From positions 1,027,799-1,091,798 of the forward strand of contig BFEA01000495.1 of NCBI GenBank assembly GCA_003427395.1: a stretch of DNA of 64,000 nt. The letters run 5' to 3'. Made by a program: the position numbers and the translations under genes. Under the pieces are notes generated by a model. It had not been told where the DNA came from. It ran no database searches and saw nothing but the letters and a program-made list of their open reading frames with translations. How positions within the stretch are numbered: the stretch's first letter is position 1; every line of letters begins with the position of its first letter. This document shows positions 1 to 10,691 of the stretch, piece by piece. Source of the stretch: Chara braunii (taxonomy: Eukaryota; Streptophyta; Charophyceae; Charales; Characeae).

Positions 1-62
1 TGACTATCACGCTAAATTGACTATTGAAAAGACCGACTCGCACATGCTGGGCCAACACCAAC

Positions 63-64
<2 letters not shown>

Positions 65-95
<31 letters not shown>
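65..95. repeat. (CT)n microsatellite
   Basis: An uninterrupted CT dinucleotide run of about 15 units. Reading frames through it encode only Ser-Leu or Arg-Glu strings and are not genes. Confidence 0.95.
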
Positions 96-99
<4 letters not shown>

Positions 100-991
100 C
101 ATCCGTTGTATCAGTTCATCCTTGCCGTCCGCCGTCTTTTTTTTTTCAAATAGATTTATTGACAAAAAGCGCAGCGCATCGGGCAATGGCGGGGACACAT
201 CATCCATTAAAAGAAGGGGATGTGCACACCACATTTCCTACATGTACCTGAGCGGAACTACGGCCGAATTCTTTTTGTCAATTGTGCCGACCGTTGTGCA
301 ATATAAAAAACACCACAAAAATAAGGAACTACCGGTAGCAGGCAGTATATACAGGGAAATACGACTAGGTACTTTAATTTTTTCCTTAGTTGTGCCGACA
401 AATGCAGGGGAACACAGACACCACACTTCCTGCATGTACTTAGCGATTTTTTGTTTTAATATGACGTGCGAGTATATATGGTTTACGTGGCTGTGGCTGA
501 TAACCGGCCAAACAACATTCATTACCTCTCACATCCTTTCCCGCCAAAAGCTTAATCACCCACCCACTCACACAATCAATCAATCAACCACTGCTCTCGC
601 TCTCTCTCTCACCTTGTAAAGCGCGCCAAATCCTTCCTTAGCGATAATGTCCTTTGTCACGGAGACGGCAGAACCTTGACCCAGTTGAATGCGGACCTGT
701 TAAAAACGAGACCATCATGATAGCCAAGAGCCAAAAAAAAAAAAAAACTAAAATTAAATCACGTTTCCAAAAAGAGGCCCAGACCAGGATTTCTGTTATT
801 AAGAAAAAAAACGCGCGCCAACGAAACAGACCAAACACGATGGATGGTCCTTCGGGACATCCATTAAAATTGGAAAGATAGAAAGGGGACAAAAAATGAG
901 GAAGTAAAAAAAAGGAAGGGGAAAAAAAAAAAAAAGAGAGAGGCAGGAGAGGGGCAGAAACAGACACGACGCACCGACAAAACGATTATGC
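96..991. other. Unclassified intergenic DNA
   Basis: No gene is recognised here. A short direct repeat occurs at about 225-252 and 419-446, built around a shared TTCCTNCATGTACYT core. A-rich runs lie near 733-747 and 919-934. If the carrier gene at 3176-3307 continues, this stretch lies in its downstream direction, but I could not see a second carrier exon in it. Confidence 0.5.
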
Positions 992-1105
992 CTATCGTCT
1001 TCGCCCGAATAGAACCCCTGGCCATCATATCTGCATTTGGGGCACCTTTCACTCGAGAAAGAGATAATCACGCGGGGGAACGTTCTATTCGGGTGAAGAC
1101 GGTAG
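992..1105. mobile_element. Foldback/MITE-like inverted repeat element
   Basis: Two 24-bp arms at 992-1015 and 1082-1105 are reverse complements with 22 of 24 matches, enclosing a 66-bp centre. The total of 114 bp, the near-perfect terminal arms and the lack of coding potential fit a small non-autonomous DNA transposon or foldback element. No clear target-site duplication is visible. It could instead be a local inverted duplication. Confidence 0.55.
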
Positions 1106-1502
1106 TTTCCATTCTTCTCAGAGCCAGTTTTCTTAGGAGTGTGGTAAGGAGACGGACGGATAGACGCCAACATATTGAATGTATCGAGACCTGTTACTGA
1201 CCCGATGCAGTAAAAACAAATAAAAACAAAACAAATGTTGATGTTTGGCGAGCACTGCGAAAAGACAGACAAATTGCCCATGATAATGTCAAATCGAGCA
1301 GAGATAAATAGGCCTCGCTCCGCTACTCAGCGTCCGACACGTATCCGGATAGAAAAGTGGGCCAGAGACGTTCTGACCAATCAAGCATTTGAACGCAATG
1401 GGACCGAAACCAGGTCCAGTTACATTTCAAATGTTGCGTAGGGGACCGATGTCCAACGCTGCAGAGGAAAATACGAATCAGAAAACGAACAACCGTCCCA
1501 CC

Positions 1503-1529
1503 AAAAAAAAAAAAAAAAAAAAAAAAAAA
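1503..1529. repeat. Poly(A) tract
   Basis: An uninterrupted run of 27 A residues. It may be the tail of an old retroposon, but no matching body or duplication was identified upstream. Confidence 0.9.
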
Positions 1530-1589
1530 TCGTTTCATGGATATTTCATTCCATCGAGACAGGAAAAGGAAATAAGAACAACATTAGAA

Positions 1590-1715
1590 AAAAAAGAAAG
1601 GAAAGACAGACAGACAGACAGAGAGAGAGAGAGGAAGAGAGCGACAAAGAAACAAACAGGCAAACAGGGACAGAGACAAACACAGAGATACAGACAGACA
1701 GACACAGATACAACA
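1590..1715. repeat. Degenerate GACA/GA-rich low-complexity tract
   Basis: A purine-rich tract dominated by CAGACAGA and GAGAGA words. Similar tracts occur at about 1858-1915 and 2150-2345, and a complementary TGTC-rich tract lies at 43740-44520. Confidence 0.8.
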
Positions 1716-1719
1716 GATT

Positions 1720-1838
1720 GGCCTCGCTCCACTACTCACCAAACGTGCAAAATGAGAGTACATCTTCCTCTAGAACGTGGAAAGATACACGGCCATATTT
1801 CTCGACTTGGTGCATGTGGTAAGTAGAGGAGCGAGACC
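1720..1838. mobile_element. MITE-like element, family M1, copy 1
   Basis: The ends 1720-1740 and 1818-1838 form an inverted repeat with about 18 of 21 matches, starting with the word GGCCTCGCTCC and enclosing a 77-bp centre. Relatives lie at 3768-3875 (opposite orientation) and 11638-11757, and a single left end occurs near 1313. Several copies sharing terminal arms and an internal TGCAAAATGAG-like word support a small DNA-transposon-derived family. Target-site duplications are not evident. Confidence 0.55.
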
Positions 1839-2030
1839 ATAGCCGGACAAAATCGGAAAGACACAGACAGACAAGCACAGGTACAAAGACAGACAGACAC
1901 ACAGAAAGACACAGGTCCAGGAACTCGCTCCATTACACAATTCTCTACAAGCATTCGGACGCTGCCTGGGCCATGTGCATTCGGACGAGTTCAACATGTT
2001 GAATGCACGGGGGGTCAAGACAACGTCCAG

Positions 2031-2127
2031 ATTCATGTAGTGTTGAAAGTGTCCAAATTCATGTACAGTGTTGAAAGCGTCCAAATTCATGTAGAGTGTT
2101 GAAAGGGTCCAAAGTCATGTAGTGTTG
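2031..2127. repeat. 28-bp tandem repeat
   Basis: Units begin at 2031, 2057, 2085 and 2113 (the last partial). Each holds the words ATTCATGTA, GTGTTGAAAG and GTCCAA, with unit lengths of 26 to 28 bp. Confidence 0.85.
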
Positions 2128-2208
2128 TCTAGTAGCCCGAGGCCCACGAATAGATAAACACACAAACACAGAGAGGCAGACAACAGAGAGGCCCACAACA
2201 GAGAGGCA

Positions 2209-2209
<1 letters not shown>

Positions 2210-2268
<59 letters not shown>
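2210..2268. repeat. (CA)n microsatellite
   Basis: About 29 uninterrupted CA units inside a wider degenerate CAGACA-rich region. Confidence 0.95.
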
Positions 2269-2272
<4 letters not shown>

Positions 2273-2489
2273 CGAACACAGACAAACACAGATACTAACG
2301 GATAAAAAGACAGACACAGACAAACAGATAGAAAGAAGCATACAAACAGACGGAAACAGATCTATTATACGGCGCTACTGCATTTCCCTCCCTCTCGATT
2401 GAAGATCGGGCCACGCGGTCAAGACGGCGCCAGGATTGTAAAATCAAGCAATGCTGTAGACGGGAGCCAAAAATACAATGAGACAATGA

Positions 2490-2660
2490 CATCGCGCGCG
2501 CGCGCGCGTTCCTTCCATTCCATTTCACCTACCCCGGGAAGTGCGCGCGCGCGCGCGTGTTCACCTTCCTTGCATTTCACCTACACGGTGCGCGCGCGCG
2601 CGAGTGTTCACCTCCCTTGCATTTCACCAACACGGTGCACAGCGCGCGCGCGCGCCCCCG
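2490..2660. repeat. Tandem array of (CG)n blocks with a 45-53 bp period
   Basis: Four alternating CG runs of 10-16 bp start near 2494, 2545, 2590 and 2643. They are separated by related spacers sharing the words TTGCATTTCACC and ACACGGTG. This is a minisatellite whose unit contains a Z-DNA-prone block rather than a simple dinucleotide repeat. Confidence 0.85.
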
Positions 2661-2734
2661 CATTCATTACTCACATCTCCTCTAGGCGACGCAACACGAA
2701 GAAAAGCAAAGTAAACGTGCGGGCTCAAGGGGGT

Positions 2735-2905
2735 GGAGGGACAACGCACACAGTTATGCTGCCAATTGCTCGCCACCCAACTACGACCGCTCAACCTCAA
2801 CAAAGGAGAGAGGGAGGGAGGAGGGACAACGCACACAGTTATGCTGCCAATTGCTCGCCACCCAACTACGACCGCTCAACCTCAACAAAGGAGAGAGGGA
2901 GGGAG
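2735..2905. repeat. 85-bp tandem duplication
   Basis: The segment beginning with GGGACAACGCACACAG near 2738 is repeated almost exactly 85 bp downstream (near 2823). The second copy runs into a GGGA-rich tract ending near 2935. The near identity suggests a recent duplication. Confidence 0.9.
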
Positions 2906-3175
2906 GGAGGGATGGAGGGAGGGAGGTAGGGAGGGAGCTGGACGAACGAAAAAACGTGATGGAAATATCCGCAACGAAGATTCTAGAGGTAGTCCTGAAG
3001 GAATTCACATAAATACTGGGAAAACAGTAATAATAAAACATACGCACATATATACACACATACACACATGAACAGATTGATATAAGATAAGATGAGATAA
3101 GATAAAGTAAACAGGTAGATTGTTGTTTATTCGAAAACGCGAGAATGACGTTACAATTGGGTCTCTCGTTCGTAC

Positions 3176-3307
3176 CTTAACCATATCAATTGGCTGAATG
3201 ACACACGTGGCGCCCATGCCCGACAAGCCCCCATTTACGAAAGGCTTCGCCGTTGCCCAGATCGCTGCCCCGGCGCTCATCGGCTTCTTCTCCCCCGCCG
3301 CTGCCAT
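3176..3307 (-). CDS. DTC: Mitochondrial dicarboxylate/tricarboxylate carrier, first coding exon
   Basis: This exon encodes 44 residues beginning MAAAGEKKPMSAG and ending QPIDMVK. It matches the N-terminus of plant DTC carriers, SLC25-family inner-membrane proteins that exchange dicarboxylates such as malate and oxoglutarate for tricarboxylates such as citrate. The segment PFVNGGLSGMGATCVIQPID covers the start of the first transmembrane helix and the PxD signature opening of the first Mito_carr repeat. Codon 44 is followed at once by GTACGA on the minus strand, a plausible 5' splice donor (3174-3175), where plant homologues continue with VR. An in-frame Met lies upstream at 3475, but the intervening residues come from CT repeats and are not family-like, so 3307 is preferred as the start. 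Family members have roughly 300 residues; the other exons were not found towards position 1, so the gene may have long introns or be a fragment. Confidence 0.82.
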
Positions 3308-3600
3308 CTTCTTGTCCGCCTTGCAAGAACGACCGAAGGGACGAAACCACGCACGTAAGAGAGTACAGATAGCACTTTCCTGGACGTATATGGCCGCACA
3401 GAGAGGGCGCGAGCGAGAGAGAGAGAGAGAGAGACAGACAGAGAGAAGCAAGAAAGAAACGGTGGTTGGAATCACCCACAGCCGAGAGGTCAGCGATGGC
3501 CGTCACGACTCCGCAGAATCGCGCAGCCACGACAACCTCCCGGAAGTCGGCGGGACCTCTCTCTCTCTCCTCTCTCTCTTCTCTGCTTCTCTCCTTGTTT
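3308..3600 (-). promoter_or_regulatory. Probable 5' leader of the carrier gene, with CT/GA repeats
   Basis: The stretch immediately upstream of the carrier start holds a GA run at about 3410-3434 (CT on the sense strand) and a CT-rich run at about 3557-3590. Pyrimidine repeats are common in plant 5' leaders. No TATA box or transcription start can be fixed from sequence alone. Confidence 0.35.
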
Positions 3601-3767
3601 CACAGCAGATGGCTGATGGTTCTTTCACCACTTATTGCGCCAGATAGTCGAAAACCGACAAATGACGAAAACGCGAGAAATGATATCCCAAATGTACATG
3701 CGTCGTCAAGAGAGCAGACAAATGCGCACAGGCGACAAACAACACCCCCGGGCTACGGGCTTCTTTA

Positions 3768-3875
3768 TCGCCGCACAACTCACGGAATGTGAAAAAGTGG
3801 GGGCTGCATCTTTCTATGATAGTGCACATGATACGTGCTCTATTTTGCACATTCCGTAAGTAGGGCGGCGAGGCC
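3768..3875 (-). mobile_element. MITE-like element, family M1, copy 2
   Basis: Arms at 3768-3791 and 3848-3871 are reverse complements with 21 of 24 matches. Read on the minus strand, the element resembles 1720-1838, sharing a GGCCTCGC start, a CTACTTAC word and a GTGCAAAAT word. It lies upstream of the carrier gene leader. Confidence 0.55.
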
Positions 3876-4420
3876 CTATCAACACTCGGTACCAATCACC
3901 AGCAACAACGACCCCGAGACGAAACCGTGGGTGGCTGTTATTAACCTTTTGAATAATACGCTAAAATCAGACCCGATACAGATCGGATATACTCGTTTTT
4001 GGCTGTTTCGCGCGCGCGCTGATCCGGAGCTCCTCTCTCTCCCGAAGGGATCATCTTGTTGGAGCGTGTCTGTCGCAGTCCACGAGTTCACACACACTTT
4101 TCGACCGATTTTGGACATAGGGGATCGCCACACAGCCTTTCGAATGAAGGCGTTTTCCCAAAGGTGTCAGACTTTTTCAGTTCTCGGTTGTATACTCGTC
4201 GGTTTCATTCCTTCCAAATCACCTCACATCCAACCGGACGCGCCGCTTGAGCTATATAGCCCCATCCTCTCCCTGTGTCCAAGTGGTCCGGGAGCCCCCG
4301 GTCCCAAATCAATTCGATTATTTGAACTCGTCACCGAAAAACCCTGCCAAGCTATTTGAAAATGAATACGGAGGGAGGGCACGAAAACGGGACGGAAGGG
4401 ATGCGCTAATCGTATCTAGC
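3876..4420. other. Unclassified intergenic DNA
   Basis: No gene, RNA or repeat is recognised. A short alternating CG run occurs near 4010-4018. Open frames here are short and show no recognisable motif. Confidence 0.4.
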
Positions 4421-4421
4421 G

Positions 4422-4477
4422 CTAATTTTCCCTCCCGGCGCTAATTCCCTAGGGATTAGCACCGCGAGGAAAATTAG
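4422..4477. repeat. Nested inverted repeat next to the LINE 5' side
   Basis: The outer arms 4422-4431 and 4468-4477 (CTAATTTTCC and its complement) pair perfectly over 10 bp. They enclose an imperfect palindrome centred at 4450 with arms related to GCTAATCCCT. It could be a hairpin, the remnant of a small inverted-repeat element, or the insertion site of the LINE that follows. Confidence 0.6.
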
Positions 4478-4862
4478 AGCTAGGGTTAAAAGAAGTGGAC
4501 GCCCATAGCTACGACATCGGAGGGGAGTTCTTGGAGCCTGGTGTGGGCGTGGTAAGGAGGGGATCCTAGCTTCAGCAGTTGGATCAGATGGGTGAATTCA
4601 TCTTGCTATTGAGGAGAGGAGGTCGTTCTGATCGTCAAGACACAAGTTCTTAGCAGAAGACCTGGAGCATTTGTCGTGCCTCGCCGAGCTCTCTGATTGA
4701 CTGTGCTTGGGTAATCTCGTTTCAATACGACCTCGCGTTGTTGACGATGACGTTGGGAGCATCTGCCGTGCCTCCGCTGCAGGGCTTATGTTTTCGAGGT
4801 ATAGCTTGGTTGTTTTGTGTTTGTCGTTCAGGGTATTTGTAGTGATTTTCGAGGTAGTTGAA

Positions 4863-5780
4863 ATGACCACTAAGGAAGGGGAAGGTTCTGGTCCAACTCC
4901 ACTGACAGGGGAAAACAAGCAAAGAATAAAAGAAATGTTGGAAGATTGCTATGCAAAAGAAATCCTTTCGGAAAATTTAATCCCTCAAGTAGTGGAGATA
5001 GACCCAGACCACGTACGAGTAATGGTTAACAAATAATTTTTTGAAATCCAAGCAAATTGGTTACATCAGCACGCGGTTTTAATCCACTTTGGGGATGACC
5101 TTTCAACAGTGTCCGTGAAGGTCAAAAATAAATTGGTGAGAATTTACGAAGCAGGTTGGGCCAAAGCTGGGGTATTGAATGCTCCTCCGAAGAGGGAAGT
5201 GTTTAAACACGAAAGACGCAATCTGGTGACGTACATCACAAGTTCACAAGAGATAGCTGTCTGGATGTTGTGAAAGGGACAGGATATAATTAATTTGGAT
5301 AACAAAAAGTACTTATTGTCCTTTAAGTCGTGGATGACAGAAAATCAATTATGTGAATGGAATGTAGCCATGGGTTTTCCTTTCTTCTGGATTAGATTGC
5401 TTCAGGTACCGGTCTCGGTGCTCCCCCATATTAGGGGGGCAATGATAAAGGGGTTCGCAACCGTTCTGCGCGTCACACCAGTTTTTTCGGACCCTATTTC
5501 ACTGGACCTCTGGAATATTTGTTTCGACTTGACCCCGTCGCCCAGGCTTAATTATGAAAAGTTGTTGGTAGTCGACATGGGTGAGTACGGTTACGTGGAG
5601 ATTGAAGTCGTCTGCACAGATACGCCGCGGTGCAGTCTGTGCAGAAGATTCTTTCACACTGACTCGGACAAAGATTGTCCTCGGAACGAGAAATATAAGA
5701 AAGTGGTAACGAAGGAGAAGAGAACACGGGAGGAAAAGGAGAGACAAAAGATAATGGGAAAGGCAAGGAAGTGCGAGTAG
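4863..5780 (+). pseudogene. LINE ORF1-like protein with zinc-knuckle-like motif
   Basis: One frame runs from the ATG at 4863 to the stop at 5778-5780, with two in-frame stops (5034-5036 and near 5273). The protein has a charged N-terminus, then a central region resembling the DUF4283-type domain of plant LINE ORF1 and gag proteins (segments such as FPFFWIRLLQVPV and ISLDLWNICFDL). It ends in a cysteine/histidine motif, CSLCRRFFHTDSDKDC. That motif has spacing CX2CX4HX6C, two residues longer than the usual CX2CX4HX4C knuckle. ORF1 proteins bind element RNA. The altered spacing and stops argue this copy is inactive. Confidence 0.65.
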
Positions 5781-7271
5781 ATAAGGAAGGCGACTTTATC
5801 TCTCATGAGAAAGATGCGGCGAAGGATAAGGAAACCCTCACCTACCGAGCGTTCTAAGTCAAAGTTAAAAACAGGGAAGGTCCGACGTCCGAAGTGGAAG
5901 AAAAAAGGGGGGGGGGAAATTGAACCCCAAGGAGAAGGAGGCGGACGATTTAAAACCGATATCTCCCCAGAGCGAAGGAATAACTAACGAACAGGGGAAG
6001 AGGAAGGAAAGAGAGGATCCAAAGCTGCTGGAGGAAGGGGAAAGGGAGATGGGGAAGAGGGAGGGGGCAGGGCAGGAGCATGATGATGTTAGATCTTCAG
6101 GGAAAGATGGGGTTAAGCCGGGAGAAGAAGTGGATCCTCTGAAGTTGGCAGAGAATAGTGAATCTGGTAGTGAAACCGGTGGACTGAGGAATAACCAGGG
6201 CCAAGACCTAATAGAAATAGTGGAAAAACTGGACTTGGAGGCCTTGGGGTTCTCTGCAAAAAAACAGATTCCCTCGCAACAAAATCCTACCCCTCTCCTA
6301 AATTCGGAAGGGAATTCATAGGGTATGGAAATAAGAGAAAATGCTGAGAAAGAGGTTGGTGGGTTGCAGGAGGATAAAACCCGAGTAGATGAAGGAAAAT
6401 TAACCTACTATTCAATGCAGTGGATAAGGTAGGAAGAAGGGACCAGAAAAGTGGGAAAAGGAAGAAGAAGTCAGTCCCGAAACCACAGGTGAGACTGTTG
6501 AATGGCCAAAAAGGGTATGGTTCCGCGATTTTCAAACCTGATCCGACAAAGAAAAGTCGGTTAATCGACGGTTCGGGTTTCTTCCGTAAGTATTTCGGTA
6601 GTGACTCAAGGTTAAGTTTCGTTGCGCCAATGCAGACGTTGAACCGCAAGGACAAACTTTGCAAAACAGTGAAACAAATCTTGGTCGCACTGATATGTAC
6701 GACCACTCAATTGGGTCTGTGTTTTCTCACAGCCCAGTCAACCAATGAATCCTTGGAACTACCAGTTGTGCCTGTGCAAACCCTACCAACTGAAAATAAA
6801 GTGTTAAGCCTGACACAGTCGGTAATATTGAAAGGCATGAGATCTGTTACTCTGTTGCAAGAACCAAGGATGGGCAGACACTTGGTGAAAATACAAGATG
6901 GGGAAAATAAAATCCTACACTTTGCGTTTCTGAGTTTGATTTCCTTGGAGGACACAAAGGAACAATGGTTACAAATTCATTCTCACTGGATTCCGTCGAT
7001 CCCTCTTTTTGCGTCAGATGCAATTTTTTTGAGAGGCATCCGGTTGGGGAATGATATGGATGCCCAACAAGTGGCTGACTGGTTAAACCACGCAGACGCC
7101 CTATCACAGATCCCTCCAAGTGGCCCAGTCATTTATGAATGGGACATAGACTCAGGCGTTCAGGAAAAGTTGGAGCAGGATGACCCTGAATCAAACCTGG
7201 TCCCTACTGATAACCGCATCCAATGTGCAGGCAGCAATGGCCACGAGGATGGTATTGTTGAGCAAGATTAG
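5781..7271 (+). pseudogene. LINE ORF1 C-terminal/linker region
   Basis: Several overlapping open frames (5805-5987, 5920-6321, 6420-7271) encode lysine-, glutamate- and proline-rich sequence without a recognised domain. The longest, 283 residues, is open to 7271 and ends just before the endonuclease start. Low-complexity charged linkers follow the zinc knuckle in many plant LINE ORF1 proteins. The frame changes suggest indel decay. No independent function is proposed. Confidence 0.5.
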
Positions 7272-7272
7272 A

Positions 7273-7620
7273 TTATTATCCTGGACTGTGCGAGGAATGG
7301 AGGATACCTCAAATAGGAATAAAAAATGAAACTTGGTAGCATTCATGCACACAAATAACATATATATTGCATGTTTGCAAGAAACTAAATTGAACTCAGA
7401 AAATATCGAGACCGCAAGGAATTGGTGGAAGGGGCCCCAGTTTTGGGCCCTTGCAGAAGGGACAAAGGGTGAGGTGGCCATTTTGATTAACATAGATCTG
7501 GAGGTTGAAGTGATAGACCATTTCATTGATAAAAAAAGTGGAGTTGTTTGGAAGGTAATGCACCTTTTCATTGATCCAGAAGTGCATTTTTCTTTGTTCT
7601 TTCCAATGCGGCTTTTGTGA
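7273..7620 (+). pseudogene. APE-type LINE endonuclease, N-terminal fragment
   Basis: The frame begins LLSWTVRGME, the usual opening strand of LINE apurinic-like endonucleases, has one stop near 7327, and continues with YIACLQETKLNSE. QET carries the conserved metal-binding Glu. The enzyme nicks target DNA to prime reverse transcription. Only about 115 residues remain of a domain that is usually over 200; the catalytic His/Asp regions and the SDH-like end are missing. The next recognisable sequence is reverse transcriptase, so an internal deletion lies near 7620. Confidence 0.7.
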
Positions 7621-7632
7621 AAGTTAGATGCC

Positions 7633-8505
7633 CCCTTCACTACGTTGGAACTATATAAAGCAGCTAAGAATATGGCTAAAGGGAAATGCTCGGGGTTGGA
7701 TAGGATCCCAGTGGAATTGTTCTTGAGCACCTGGGAGGCCTTTGCTCCCTTCCTATGTCAAGTTTTTAACAGTTGTCAGTTAACAGGCCAATTACCTAAA
7801 ACTTGGTTAACTGGAGCAATCTACCTCCTCTATAAAAAAAGGGATAAGAGGGTAAAAAATTATAGGCCAATTTAAGTTTTGAACGTAGCTTATAAAATAT
7901 TGGTAAAGACTCTTGCAACCAGACTTCCTGAATTTTTACCAAGATTGGTTGGGAAAGAGCAGGGCGCCTTTGTAAAAAAGAGGTCCATATTTGAGAGCAT
8001 TTTGTCGTCGATCCAAGTCCTTGAGGTTATAGGCAGGGAACAAAAGAATGTGGTCGTGTTACTGCTGAACATGGAGAAAGTGTATGATAAAGTCGGGCGG
8101 GTTTTTGTTTTCACGACACTAGACAAAATGGGGTTGACGGGGGGCTTTTGCAGATGGGCGAAGGCGATGTACACGGAAGCCTCCTCGGTTGTGGTGGTGA
8201 ATAGTCAACTGTCATCTGAGTTTCTTTTGACTAGCTCGCTTTGGCAGAGTTGTCCGTTAGCCCTTTTATTATTTGTTGCGCAATTAGAAGTTTTGTTGTT
8301 TAATATTAAACATAATCCTAAGATCGTTGGACAACACCTCCTTCCAAGGATCCATTGGAAATGAGGGGCCATAGCGGACGATTTAATTGTGGCTTGCGTC
8401 AATGATGCTGAGGCCTTGGGTGAATTAAAAGAAGTTTTGGATGTTCATTGTGATCTATCGGAGACCTATATTAACTGGGAGAAATCGGTGTACTTTCTGC
8501 CTTAA
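7633..8505 (+). pseudogene. LINE reverse transcriptase domain, inactivated
   Basis: Reads as a LINE reverse transcriptase with stops near 7873 and 8362. Recognisable blocks in order: NMAKGKCSGLDRIPVELF (entry region), KNYRPI (finger motif), LLNMEKVYDKV (motif A), SLWQSCPLALLLF (motif B) and AIADDL (motif C). Family consensus has an Asp in motif A (LLDMEKAYD) and RQGCPLSPLLF in motif B. Here motif A carries Asn in place of the catalytic Asp and motif B has lost its Gly, so the enzyme would be inactive even without the stops. Confidence 0.82.
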
Positions 8506-10470
8506 GTTTTCGATCTGGAGGTAGATTGGGGGCTCCGGCGAATCCCTGAAAATGCAGCAGAAAGGTTACTAGGGGCACAGGTATCCCTCACTGATTGTGC
8601 GGCCTTTCAAGATGCACTCCTATTGGAAAAGGTGGCGGCCAAGATTAACGAATTGACAAAGAACCATCAATTGTCATTATTAAGAAGGGCCCTGGTCCTA
8701 AGTTCAACAACCTTCTCAATGTTGTGATTCCCGCTTACAGTTCATCTGTTAGGTGAGGAGTCTTACATGAGAATTAAAAGAACTGCAGCGAGATACTTGT
8801 GGAAACCGCTGGCATCTGAATAGCAAGGATTCATTGTTAAGACTGCCTGGGAGCTGATATGCGGTGCAAGAGAGCAAGGAGGCTTGGGTATTTTGGATCC
8901 CATGCAACAAAATGTAGCCTTACTGCCTAAATGGTCGGTTGCGGCCATGTTCTCCAATGAGGAGAAGGCATGGATTAAACTGGCCGAATACATCTTGATG
9001 GGGGAATGGTCATTGCAGCAGGGTCATCACGTTTGACTCTGTTTTATGATCTCTTCCTATATTATCAAGAGACCAAAATTTCAACTGTGGAGGAATATTA
9101 CTTTGGCCTGGAAGAAGGTTCATCCATAGTTGGTGGAGGAACCAAGGTCGAAAGAAAAAGTTTTGAACCAAATTGTGTTTGAAAATAAGTTTATTTTCGA
9201 TGGCGGTTTTGAAGAATTTAAAGCAGACGATAACCCTGGCTCTTTCGACAGATCCTGGGTAGAGCACGGAATCTTGCAGTTGAACGATCTGTGAAATTAT
9301 GAAATCGCAAATTAGCTGCCCATGAAAGCGGTGAAAAAACTGGTACCAAGGATCAAAGGAGTTGAACAAAATTTTAATAACATAAAACAGGCGGTGCCGC
9401 TGCATTGGGTTAATGCCCTCAAGAACGACAGGGAGTTGAATGCAGACTGCTGGGTGGAAGACCCCTGTAACAGGGAAAGACTCTGAAAAATAATTGGGCC
9501 AGATCTGAGATCCGGAGCTAAAGTCCAGATCTGGGGGTTAAACCAGGGAGTCACAACAAATCTTTGGTTTGGAAGGAAGAAGGGATAATTGGTTCCACAA
9601 CGGGCTTGCAGGAAGTGAGAGTATATGAGCAATTTACAAAAACAGGAATGGTCTGCCAACTGCTAAAGACCTCACATGAGAAGATTATAGCGGAACCCGT
9701 ATCATTTGGATGGAAGTCGAACTCCCTCATACGGGCAGTACCGGTTTGTCAGTACAGATCGAAAGAGGGTGTACTGTTGCAACAAGAAGGGGTAAAGAAA
9801 AAACCACTCGCAACAACAATAAGAAAACTATCTCAACTCAAAGTTTCATCTGCGGTGTCTGGGACGGTAGAGGAAGAAGATCTCCTAATTCTCTGGAAAG
9901 CATTAAAATAAATGCCTTTGCAGAGACAGACGGTACTTTAATAGCTGCAGTCGCTTCAGATTACCCGTACAGCTACTTGGCTGAATAGCAAGGGAATGAA
10001 TATTCCGGCCACATGTGAACTCTGTAAGCGGGGGTAGGAAACAGCCATGCATCTTTGACTGTCATGCCCAGTGTCGGTGAGAGTTTGGGAATGGTGGAAG
10101 GAATTGTGAAAGAAGCTAAGTGGGGAGTTTTAGTGGAGTGACGAGTTCATACTATTTGGCAAACTTCAGGCTAAAGGCAACTTTGGGGTCGGGGTAAACT
10201 ATGTGACATTGTGCTATACACGGATCTTGATGGACGCTCTTTGAGCCGAAAGGAATACACTGGTATTCCAACATGAAGAGATGAACTTTCATTAGATAAG
10301 GAACAAAGTTAAAGTGACCCTCAAGGTGACAGTGCTTGCAGACTGGAGGAGGAAAAACCGTCACTGATTTATGAAGACATGGGTCAAGGCCAACCGTGCG
10401 AAAGTTTCAGCAGAAGGAAAATTGGAGTTTCCCACGTGGTTAATGGAGCCCGTGGTAAGGGGACGAATGT
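8506..10470 (+). pseudogene. LINE ORF2 C-terminal region with zf-RVT-like remnant
   Basis: Sequence after the polymerase continues in plant-LINE style: segments such as LLRRALVLSSTTFSML, GGLGILDPMQQNVALLPKW and AWKKVHP read across several stops. Near 10000-10060 the frame reads GMNIPATCELCKRG, then ETAMHL, and a later WEWWKEL. That resembles the zf-RVT block (CxxC, then HL...C...W..W) found at the ends of plant LINE ORF2 proteins. Decay is heavy. The end near 10470 is an estimate. Confidence 0.65.
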
Positions 10471-10691
10471 AGCCCTAGTGTAAAAGGCGACTATGTGTCT
10501 CTGCGGGTTAGCAAACAACATTGAAACTCTTTTCTATTGAAGGTTACAATGTTTGATTGTGCTTCAAGTTTGATACGTAGTAGGTCCCGCAATGACGTTT
10601 CAGATGCTGCTCTGTAGAATGTCTTTAGAAGGCTCGTTTGAACCCATTTTTACTTGAGCTTTAAAGTTGATTTTTGGTAAGTGAGGTTTGT

